From contig JACKLA010000002.1 in the NCBI GenBank assembly GCA_024236155.1, positions 248,001 through 312,000 of the forward strand: a stretch of 64,000 bases of DNA, read 5' to 3'. This document shows, piece by piece, positions 42,100-49,059 of this stretch (position 1 is the stretch's first letter; each line of letters begins with the position of its first letter). The notes under the pieces are model-generated. The model made no database searches, was not told the DNA's origin, and saw only the letters and a list, made by a program, of their open reading frames with translations. Made by a program: the position numbers and the translations under genes. The stretch comes from Sphingomonadaceae bacterium. GTDB lineage: Bacteria > Pseudomonadota > Alphaproteobacteria > Sphingomonadales > Sphingomonadaceae.

Positions 42100-42687
42100 A
42101 TGGCAACCCGTAAGCGTCTGTCACCCGAAGAGTCCCGCACCGCCGCGCTCGAGGCGGCGCGCGGTCTGCTGATCGAAACGGGGCCGCAATCGGTAACGCT
42201 GAAGGCCGTCGCGCAGCGAATCGGGCGCACCCATGCCAATCTGCTGCATCATTTCGGATCGGCATCAGGCCTGCAGAAGTCGCTTGCCGCGCATCTCGCC
42301 ACCACGGTGTGCGAGACGATCAAGGATGCCGTGCGCGCCAGCCGCGCAGGGCTGGGCAGCCCGCGCGAAGTCGTCGACCTCGCATTCGATGCCTTCGACA
42401 AGGAAGGGGCAGGCAGCCTTGCCAGCTGGATGCTGCTGACCGGGAACGAAGATGCGCTCGACCCGATAATCGAAACGATCCACCAGCTGGTCGACGAACT
42501 GGCTCCGGAGGAAGCCGTCGACCACGCCGGGATCATGGCGATGCATGAGAATACGCTGACGCTCGTCCTGCTGGCGCTGGGCGATGCGCTGATGGGCAAG
42601 GCATTGGCGCGCTCGCTCAGCGTCCCGGAAAATGCCGTGCGCGAGCGGGCGGAGCGGATCCTCGTCGAATCGCTGTCGCTCGATTAG
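42100..42687 (+). CDS. TetR-family transcriptional regulator
   Basis: 195 residues from ATG 42100 (an ATG at 42067 would add 11). The helix-turn-helix is GPQSVTLKAVAQRIGRTHANLLHHFGSASGL (about 28-58), with the typical HHFGS turn. The C-terminal ligand domain is helical (LASWMLLTGNEDALDPIIETIHQLVDEL). Inferred to repress the divergent hydrolase gene through the palindrome at 41922-41942, and perhaps itself. The stop codon lies in the first copy of a 17-bp tandem repeat. Confidence 0.82.
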   Translation: MATRKRLSPEESRTAALEAARGLLIETGPQSVTLKAVAQRIGRTHANLLHHFGSASGLQKSLAAHLATTVCETIKDAVRASRAGLGSPREVVDLAFDAFDKEGAGSLASWMLLTGNEDALDPIIETIHQLVDELAPEEAVDHAGIMAMHENTLTLVLLALGDALMGKALARSLSVPENAVRERAERILVESLSLD

Positions 42688-42727
42688 GATTGGCGCTCGA
42701 CTAGCATTGGCGCTCGATTAGGATTGG
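42677..42727. repeat. Three tandem 17-bp repeats between convergent genes
   Basis: CGCTCGATTAGGATTGG (42677-42693), CGCTCGACTAGCATTGG (42694-42710), CGCTCGATTAGGATTGG (42711-42727), then a decayed fourth start (CCCTCGGCTAACG). The TetR stop (TAG, 42685-42687) is in copy 1 and the ygfZ stop (TAA on minus, 42718-42720) in copy 3. Confidence 0.9.
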
Positions 42728-43455
42728 CCCTCGGCTAACGCCATCCAGCCCGGCGCGATGTCGGGCGTTATATCTTCCACCCGCAGGTGATCGATCGCCA
42801 GGCCCAGCTGCGGGTATGCAGCCTTGCGCCGCTTCTCGTCCGAACGATCCAGCGGGACGACGACCAGTCGCCGGTTGACCTTCTGCCGCCAGTTCATCCG
42901 CGCGGTGTTTTCCTGCCCGATATAGCAGCCCTTGGTGAAGCTCACTCCGCCCAGTTCAACCGCATTGGTTTCAAGCCAGAGGATATCGCCCAGCTCGTCA
43001 CGGCCTTCGGGCACGCCGAGCGAGAGGCGGTGAGCGAGCCAGGCATCGTCGGCCACGCCGGTGTTCTCATCGAGCGGAGCGATCCAGCGAGCGCCAAGAT
43101 CGGGCAGGCGCGGGTCGGCTGCCGCACCTTCGCGCGGCTCGGCCTGCCAGCAGACCACCAGGGTGGGATCGACCTCGATCGCGATCTTGCGCCGCAGGCG
43201 ATAGAGTGAAAGCCGCTTCACCAGCTCTTGCGCATGCGCAGCCTCGCAATCGAGCAGCAACTGACCATCTTCGGCGGGCCATACGATGAAATCGAACATT
43301 GCCTTGCCTTGCGCACTGAGCAGCGCGGCATAGGCGGGGAGGGTGCCGATCACATCATTGGTGACGAGGCCCTGCAGGAAGGCTGCAACATCTTCCCCCG
43401 CCTCTGTTGGCGAGAGCCGGATAACGGCGCGATTGGCAAGGCGGGTCTCGGTCAT
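42718..43455 (-). CDS. ygfZ: YgfZ / GcvT-like Fe-S cluster assembly protein
   Basis: Folate-dependent protein that helps maintain [4Fe-4S] enzymes. 245 residues from ATG 43455. The defining motif KGCYIGQE is in GVSFTKGCYIGQENTARMN. LVTNDVIGTLPAYAALLSAQGKAMFDFIVW is the GcvT-like opening. The frame stays open upstream to 43848 without family homology, so the short start is used. Divergent from pyrC, an arrangement common in alphaproteobacteria. Confidence 0.92.
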   Translation of the reverse strand: MTETRLANRAVIRLSPTEAGEDVAAFLQGLVTNDVIGTLPAYAALLSAQGKAMFDFIVWPAEDGQLLLDCEAAHAQELVKRLSLYRLRRKIAIEVDPTLVVCWQAEPREGAAADPRLPDLGARWIAPLDENTGVADDAWLAHRLSLGVPEGRDELGDILWLETNAVELGGVSFTKGCYIGQENTARMNWRQKVNRRLVVVPLDRSDEKRRKAAYPQLGLAIDHLRVEDITPDIAPGWMALAEGQS

Positions 43456-43599
43456 GCCAGCAAAGGTGGCAGTTGCCGCGGACGAATCAAGCCCTGTCCT
43501 ACTGCAGCGGCATGTGCCATGGGCAGGGCATGACATTGCATCGCACCCTTGCCTCATTGCCAATCGACAGCCCCGTGATGGCGGGTGGGTTTCTAGCCC

Positions 43600-43628
43600 T
43601 TGGACAGTGTTCCATGTGTTCCATTCAT
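43600..43628 (+). promoter_or_regulatory. Possible pyrC promoter
   Basis: TTGGAC (43600-43605), 17 bp, ATTCAT (43623-43628), giving a leader of about 14 nt. The spacer has the direct repeat GTGTTCCAT / GTGTTCCAT. The -10 match is weak. Confidence 0.35.
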
Positions 43629-43648
43629 TCAGGCGAAGCTTGCACCAG

Positions 43649-44680
43649 ATGAACGAAATCACCATCCGCCGCCCTGACGACTGGCATTTGCACTTCCGTG
43701 ACGATGCGATGATGCGCGCGGTGGTGCCATACACCGCCCGCCAGTTTGCCCGGGCAATCGTGATGCCCAACCTGACGCCTCCTGTAACGACGGCAGCGAT
43801 GGCGGCGGCATATCGCGAGCGGATTTTGGCCGCAGTGCCGGAAGGCATCGACTTTACCCCGCTGATGACTTGCTACCTCACCGACAACACCGATGCCGAC
43901 GATCTGGCACGGGGGTTTGCCGACGGCGTGTTTACCGCAGCAAAGCTCTATCCTGCCGGGGCGACCACCAATTCGGATAGCGGCGTTACCGATGTCGCGA
44001 AGATCATGGGCGTGCTCGAACGCATGGCTGAAGCGGGCATGCCGCTGTGCGTGCACGGTGAAGTGACAAGCGCGGATATCGACGTGTTCGACCGCGAGGC
44101 GGTGTTCATCGACCGCGTCCTCGCGCCGCTGGTCGGGCGGCTGCCCGAACTGAAAGTGATCTTCGAACACATCACCACGGCGGAGGCGGTGCAGTTCGTC
44201 GATGGGGCAGGGGACAATATCGGCGCGACGATCACGCCGCAGCACCTCCATATCAACCGCAATGCGATTCTCGTCGGCGGGATCAGGCCGCATGCCTATT
44301 GCCTTCCCGTTGCCAAACGCGAAACGCACCGGCTGGCGTTGCGCAAGGCGGCGACCTCAGGTTCGGCCAGGTATTTCCTCGGCACTGACAGCGCGCCGCA
44401 CACGCGCGAGGCGAAGGAAAATGCCTGCGGCTGCGCGGGCATCTTCAACGCGCCCTATGCGATCGAGAGCTATGTCACCGTGTTCGACGAGGAGGGTGCG
44501 CTGGGGCATTTCGAGGGTTTTGCCAGCGAGAACGGCCCCCGCTTCTACGGGCTACCGCTCAACGAGGGGACGGTGACCTTGCGCAAGGCTCCTGTCGCTG
44601 TCCCTGAGGCGTTCGATGCGGCGGGGGCGTCGGTCGTGCCCTTCCACGCGGGTGAGACGCTGGGCTGGTCGCTGGTCTAG
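43649..44680 (+). CDS. pyrC: Dihydroorotase, E. coli PyrC type
   Basis: Zinc amidohydrolase closing carbamoyl-aspartate to dihydroorotate. 343 residues from ATG 43649, normal for class II. Metal ligands are His13 and His15 (DDWHLHFRD), the carboxylated Lys in TAAKLYPAGATTNS, and His residues in LCVHGEV and FEHITT. GTDSAPHTREAKE carries the catalytic Asp. The longer open frame upstream is not homologous. The stop shares CTAG with the convergent rarD stop. Confidence 0.96.
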   Translation: MNEITIRRPDDWHLHFRDDAMMRAVVPYTARQFARAIVMPNLTPPVTTAAMAAAYRERILAAVPEGIDFTPLMTCYLTDNTDADDLARGFADGVFTAAKLYPAGATTNSDSGVTDVAKIMGVLERMAEAGMPLCVHGEVTSADIDVFDREAVFIDRVLAPLVGRLPELKVIFEHITTAEAVQFVDGAGDNIGATITPQHLHINRNAILVGGIRPHAYCLPVAKRETHRLALRKAATSGSARYFLGTDSAPHTREAKENACGCAGIFNAPYAIESYVTVFDEEGALGHFEGFASENGPRFYGLPLNEGTVTLRKAPVAVPEAFDAAGASVVPFHAGETLGWSLV

Positions 44681-45582
44681 GCCGCTGCCTTCGCGGCGCG
44701 TGCCTTCGCCCACATGTCGTAGAGGAAGATCGACAAGGCGGCCCAGATCAGCAGGAAGCACGCCAGCTGGACCGGCTGCAATTGTTCTCCGAACACGGTC
44801 AGGCCGAGGATGAAGACGATGGTCGGTGCGATGAACTGGACGAAGCCGAGCGCGGAATAGTCCATCCGCCGTGCAGCAATCGCGAACAGCAGGAGGGGTA
44901 TCGCCGTGATCACACCGCCGAACATGAGCGCGGCGGTAAGCCACAATTCGCGCCCGAAGGCCGATCCGGCCGGAAGCTGCGCGAAGTAGAGACAGATGGC
45001 GGAAGCCGGAAGGAGCAGGATCGCCGATTCGATTGTCAGTCCCGGAAGCGAGCCGACCGCGACCTTCTTGCGCAGCAGTCCATAGGTCCCGAAGCTGAGC
45101 GCAAGCGTCAGACTGATCCACAGCGTGGTGATCGCGCCGCCCAGCAGCAGCGCGACACCGCAGGCCGCCAGCGCAACCGCCAGCCATTGCCTTCGGTTGA
45201 GACGCTCACCCAGAAGCAAGGTGCCGAGCAGGATGTTGACCAGCGGATTGATGTAATAGCCCAGGCTGGCCGCATAGACATGGTCGGTCTGGATCGCCCA
45301 GATGTAGACCAGCCAGTTGATCGCAATCAGTGCAGAGCTTGCGGTCAGCACCAGCAGGCTCGTTCGATCCCGCAACGCCGCAAGCAGATCCGGTCCCTGC
45401 TTTCGTATCGCGACGATCAGCAGGCACAGCGGCAGGGTGAAGATGATTCGCCATCCGACGAACTCGAACGGCGGCACCGACTTCACCAGCATCAGGTAGA
45501 GCGGAAGGAAGCCCCAGATTATGTAAGCCGCAAGCGCGGCGGGCAGGCCCGATGGCGCTTGCGAGTTGGGGGGGCTGTTCAT
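44677..45582 (-). CDS. rarD: RarD, EamA-family transporter
   Basis: 301 residues with ten membrane helices in two EamA repeats. LPAALAAYIIWGFLPLYLMLVKSVPPFEFVGWRIIFTLPLCLL is the RarD opening, TDHVYAASLGYYINPLVNILLGTLLLGERLNRRQWLAVALA ends the first repeat, and FIAPTIVFILGLTVFGEQLQPVQLACFLLIWAALSIF the second. The family is known from chloramphenicol-sensitivity phenotypes; the exported metabolite is unknown. Convergent with pyrC. Confidence 0.9.
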   Translation of the reverse strand: MNSPPNSQAPSGLPAALAAYIIWGFLPLYLMLVKSVPPFEFVGWRIIFTLPLCLLIVAIRKQGPDLLAALRDRTSLLVLTASSALIAINWLVYIWAIQTDHVYAASLGYYINPLVNILLGTLLLGERLNRRQWLAVALAACGVALLLGGAITTLWISLTLALSFGTYGLLRKKVAVGSLPGLTIESAILLLPASAICLYFAQLPAGSAFGRELWLTAALMFGGVITAIPLLLFAIAARRMDYSALGFVQFIAPTIVFILGLTVFGEQLQPVQLACFLLIWAALSIFLYDMWAKARAAKAAA

Positions 45583-45687
45583 TTCGGCCCATTAGGCCCC
45601 GCCCGGTGGCGCTGCAAGCATCGCTTCATCGACATTTTTCGCTCGCTTCGTCGCGCATTGCGAAAGCTGACGAGCATGTTGCATGGC

Positions 45688-45715
45688 GTTCAGGAAATGG
45701 ACCGTATTCCTGAAC
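45688..45715. promoter_or_regulatory. Perfect inverted repeat upstream of the glycine-zipper gene
   Basis: GTTCAGGAA (45688-45696) and TTCCTGAAC (45707-45715), a 9-bp perfect inverted repeat with a 10-bp spacer, about 60 bp before the next ATG. It could be a regulator site or an mRNA hairpin; no matching regulator is recognised here. Confidence 0.5.
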
Positions 45716-45776
45716 ACACCGGACGACAAGACCGAGAGGCCGATCGCCCACCCCCGAAGCGAAAGGACTTTGAAAA

Positions 45777-46244
45777 ATGACTATCAAGACGCTGAAGATA
45801 ATGGCTTTGACGCTTACGGCCCCGGCCATTGCACTCGCCACCCCAGCCAGTGCGGCGGCACCGGCTCAACAGCCTGTCACAAGCTATTCGGCCGCCCACA
45901 CGCCTATTGGCGCCGACACGACCGAATATGATCGCGGCCGCCATCGTGGCTGGAAGCGCGGTCGCGGCAATCCGCATCGCTACACTGGCGGCTATGGTGG
46001 CCAGCAACGCTATCTTGGCGAACCGGTCTATCGCTCGACCCGCGTATGGCGTGGGCGCGATGGTGAATATTACTGCCGCAAGCAGGACGGCACCACGGGC
46101 CTGCTGATCGGTGCCGGTGTCGGCGCGCTGATCGGCAATGAACTGGCCGGTCGAGGTGACCGCACGCTGGGTGCGATCCTCGGCGCAGCAGGCGGGGCAC
46201 TGCTCGGCCGTGAGATCGACCGCAGCAACGCTCGCTGCCGCTGA
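45777..46244 (+). CDS. Glycine-zipper 2TM domain protein
   Basis: 155 residues. Signal peptide MTIKTLKIMALTLTAPAIALATPASA. A basic, Arg/Gly/Tyr-rich middle (RGRHRGWKRGRGNPHRYTGGYGGQQRY) follows, then the glycine zipper GLLIGAGVGALIGNELAGRGDRTLGAILGAAGGALLGREID (about 107-147). This pattern is that of outer-membrane-associated or periplasmic surface-antigen-like proteins (SmpA/YMGG type). Cys99 and Cys154 could form a disulfide. Function unknown, often stress-related. A terminator follows. Confidence 0.8.
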   Translation: MTIKTLKIMALTLTAPAIALATPASAAAPAQQPVTSYSAAHTPIGADTTEYDRGRHRGWKRGRGNPHRYTGGYGGQQRYLGEPVYRSTRVWRGRDGEYYCRKQDGTTGLLIGAGVGALIGNELAGRGDRTLGAILGAAGGALLGREIDRSNARCR

Positions 46245-46308
46245 TCTCGACAACAGGCTTCGGCTGTCCCCACCAACAGCCGCAGCGCGACCCGCAAGGG
46301 GAGTGGAA

Positions 46309-46346
46309 GGCATCCGGTCGCCATTCGGGCGGCCGGGTGCCTTTTT
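46309..46346 (+). terminator. Intrinsic terminator after the glycine-zipper gene
   Basis: GGCATCCGG (46309-46317) pairs with CCGGGTGCC (46333-46341), one G-U, followed by TTTTT. Confidence 0.85.
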
Positions 46347-46399
46347 GTAACAAATTGGCCGAATATTAACCCTGTTCGCATATGGGCGAGGGCGTGAAA

Positions 46400-47125
46400 A
46401 TGCGCTCTCCCCGCCTCGCAGCGAAAGCTGCCGCCCTGCTACTGGCGGGTGCTTGCCTCTCTGCCTGCGGCGCAGGCGGGGAAGAGGCTGATGGGCGCGA
46501 GGCCGACCCGATGGTCCAGCGTGCGCTGAACGACCCGCTGATGGCCGATCCCGACCTGGTGTCGCAGAACATGGCCAACGCGGCGCTGAAGTTCGAGATC
46601 GGTCATCCGCTCCCGCCCGAAGATACCGGCCAATCCGCCGTGATCGCGGCGCGTGAGGCAGCGTTGGAGATGCTCGGCGGCAGCACAGGGCTGAAGTCGC
46701 TGCCCGACGCAAAGGATGGCGCTGCACTTTCCGACGCAGAGGCGCTCAACACGATCGGGCGGATCGGCAGGTTGCCACTGGCGGAAAATTGCAAAAAAGC
46801 GCTCCGCTTGTCGCCACTATGGGCTGCGCGGCTGCCAACGGCACTGGAGCCCTATCCGCGTGGAAGCGTGAAAGAGGCACTGGGCGCAGACAGTCCGGGT
46901 TGTCACGCGCGGGCGGTTGCCTATCTCACGCCGGTCCCGCTTGAGGACGTCCTTGCCTTTTATAACTCGCGCGCGGTGAAGGCAGGCTTTGCGGTGGAGT
47001 ACCGCATAACAGGCGACTGGCATGTGCTTGGAGGCCGCAAAGGCACTTCGCGGTTTGAGGTAACCGCCCGAACGCTGCCCTCGGGCCTCGCGGAAGTCGC
47101 GATCGCTACGCTGGATGAAGGCTAG
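46400..47125 (+). CDS. Lipoprotein, unknown
   Basis: 241 residues. MRSPRLAAKAAALLLAGACLSACGAGG is a lipoprotein signal with lipobox LSAC. The mature part is predicted soluble and periplasmic; VPLEDVLAFYNSRAVKAGFAVEYRITGDWHVLGGRKGTSRFEVTAR near the C-terminus resembles a small alpha/beta sensor-like domain. ATG 46400 has GAGGG upstream and opens the signal; ATG 46382 is an alternative. Convergent with astD (11 bp). No family is recognised. Confidence 0.72.
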   Translation: MRSPRLAAKAAALLLAGACLSACGAGGEEADGREADPMVQRALNDPLMADPDLVSQNMANAALKFEIGHPLPPEDTGQSAVIAAREAALEMLGGSTGLKSLPDAKDGAALSDAEALNTIGRIGRLPLAENCKKALRLSPLWAARLPTALEPYPRGSVKEALGADSPGCHARAVAYLTPVPLEDVLAFYNSRAVKAGFAVEYRITGDWHVLGGRKGTSRFEVTARTLPSGLAEVAIATLDEG

Positions 47126-47136
47126 GTCCTGTGACC

Positions 47137-48552
47137 CTAGCTGTTTGCCAGGCCCACGCCGATCGTCGCGCGGGGCTGGTCCATCTCGGTACTCGCGACC
47201 GGGTAGGCGCAGTAGTCCGCCGCATAATAGGCAGCCGGGCGATGGTTGCCCGAAAGGCCAAGACCGCCAAACGGGGCTTTCGACGAAGCGCCGTTGGTGG
47301 GGCGGTTCCAGTTGATGATACCAGCTCGAATATTCGCCCAGAAGCGATTGTAATCCTGCGGGCTTCCGCCGATCAATGAGGCCGAAAGCCCAAAGCGCGT
47401 GCGGTTCGCTTCGGCAATAGCCACGTCGAAATCCTTGACCTTGATGACCTGCAGTAACGGCCCGAACAGTTCGACGTCGGGCCGATCGGCCATATCGGTG
47501 GTGTCGATGATGCCGGGGGTAAGGAATGGCAGGTCGTCCGAAGGGCGGGTCATGTGCCGGATCGCCTTGCCGCCGTTGGACAGGAAATAGAGGAAGCTTT
47601 CGACCATCTGGTGCGCCGCATCATTGTCGATCACCGGACCCATGAAGGGGGCAGGATCAGCGAATGGTTCGTCGACGATGATCCGCGTGGTCATTGCTTT
47701 CATCTCGTCGACGATCGCACCGTACATGCTTTCCTTGACAATCAGCCGACGCGCCGCCGTGCATCGCTGCCCGGCCGAGGTGAAGGCAGACTGGATGATC
47801 AGCGTCGCCGCATCCGAAACCTTGGGTGTGTCGATCACCACGATGGGGTTGTTGCCACCCATCTCGAGCGCGACGATCTTGCCGGGGTTGGCGGCAAGCC
47901 GCTTGTTGATTGCGATCCCCGCCTGCGCCGATCCGGTGAACAGGATCCCGTCCACCCCGCGATGGGCAACCAGTTGCTTGCCCTCTTCCGGTCCGCCGAC
48001 GAAGAACTGCGCGACGGCAGCGGAAATGCCCGCGCGATTGAAACACTGCATCAGCAGTTCACCGGTCGCAGGTGTCTTCTCGCTTGGCTTGAAGATCACG
48101 GCGTTGCCGGCAATCAGGGCAGGGACGATGTGCCCGTTCGGCAGGTGTGCGGGGAAGTTGTAAGGGCCGAGCACGACCATCACGCCATGCGGCTTGTGCC
48201 TTACGGCAGCTGTGCCTTGCAGCGCACTGTCGAGCTTCTTCTGGCCAGTGCGGTCGGCATAGGCCGAGACTGAAATATCGACTTTCGCGACGACCGATTC
48301 CACTTCGGTGCGCGCTTCCCACAGCGGCTTGCCGGTTTCTCGTGAAATGGTTTCGGCCAGCCGGTCGGATTCCTTGCGCACTTCGTTGGCAAAGCGGCGA
48401 ACCAGTTCAATCCGTGTGGCAAGCGGCTGTGCGGCCCAGGCAGGCCATGCCCGGCGTGCCGTTTCGACGGCCGCCTCGACATCTCCGATGGGTGAACGCC
48501 ACAATTCCTTACCGGTGGCCGGCTCGTAGGACACGATTTCTGGTTTTGACAC
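47137..48552 (-). CDS. astD: Succinylglutamate-semialdehyde dehydrogenase
   Basis: NAD-dependent aldehyde dehydrogenase, fourth step of the arginine succinyltransferase (AST) pathway. 471 residues, GTG start at 48552. General base Glu230 lies in VALEMGGNNPIVV, nucleophile Cys264 in TSAGQRCTAARRL. LGPYNFPAHLPNGHIVPALIAGNAVIFKPSE and the C-terminal GLSGNHRPAAYYAADYCAYPVAS are AstD-specific. The other ast genes (A, B, C, E) are not in the window; the gene stands alone. Confidence 0.93.
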   Translation of the reverse strand: MSKPEIVSYEPATGKELWRSPIGDVEAAVETARRAWPAWAAQPLATRIELVRRFANEVRKESDRLAETISRETGKPLWEARTEVESVVAKVDISVSAYADRTGQKKLDSALQGTAAVRHKPHGVMVVLGPYNFPAHLPNGHIVPALIAGNAVIFKPSEKTPATGELLMQCFNRAGISAAVAQFFVGGPEEGKQLVAHRGVDGILFTGSAQAGIAINKRLAANPGKIVALEMGGNNPIVVIDTPKVSDAATLIIQSAFTSAGQRCTAARRLIVKESMYGAIVDEMKAMTTRIIVDEPFADPAPFMGPVIDNDAAHQMVESFLYFLSNGGKAIRHMTRPSDDLPFLTPGIIDTTDMADRPDVELFGPLLQVIKVKDFDVAIAEANRTRFGLSASLIGGSPQDYNRFWANIRAGIINWNRPTNGASSKAPFGGLGLSGNHRPAAYYAADYCAYPVASTEMDQPRATIGVGLANS

Positions 48553-49059
48553 TGCCGTCGGTTCCCCCGAGCTTTATCGTTTTCTCGCATGCTCCTCGGG
48601 CAAGCGATTTCGCGCTTCTACTGCCTCCGCCACGCCCGTCAAATATTTGTCGAGGGCAGCTTGGTGCACAAAGGTAAAAATTTGCCGCATGGCAGCTTAA
48701 CCCGCCGGAAATCGGTTGGTTCCGCCATATCCATGGCATGGACGAAATGCCTCGCCTGCCGTCATCTCCCGCATATCGAACGGCGCGAAAAAACGGGCCA
48801 AAACGATTGGCTAACAAGCCGAAGTCAAGGGACGCACGGCCTCGAACGGGCCGGCTGTGGGAGCTCGAATACTATGCCGATCGCACTGTCGCATGCGCTT
48901 GCGATCGCCTGCCGGGCGCTGTTGGTAACCAGCCATCGCTCCCGAAATTGGACAATCGGGATGGTAAACACATTGTTGCCAAGCCCCGAAACTTCTGCCA
49001 GCTTGCCTGAAGACTGGCGAAACCCGACCAGCGCGAACCCAACTGAGAAGGTGAAGACA
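48553..49059. other. 507-bp region without a convincing gene
   Basis: Divergent space between astD and the adhesin gene. Open frames here (for example 48738-49010 plus, 90 residues rich in Arg/Pro) lack a ribosome-binding site and any recognisable family. I see no strong -35/-10 pair or palindrome. GAGAAGG lies before the adhesin ATG. The region probably holds both promoters and a long adhesin leader. Confidence 0.5.

Noticed and set aside
48738..49010. 90-residue frame in the gap before the adhesin
   Set aside because: No ribosome-binding site, Arg/Pro-rich composition and no recognisable domain.
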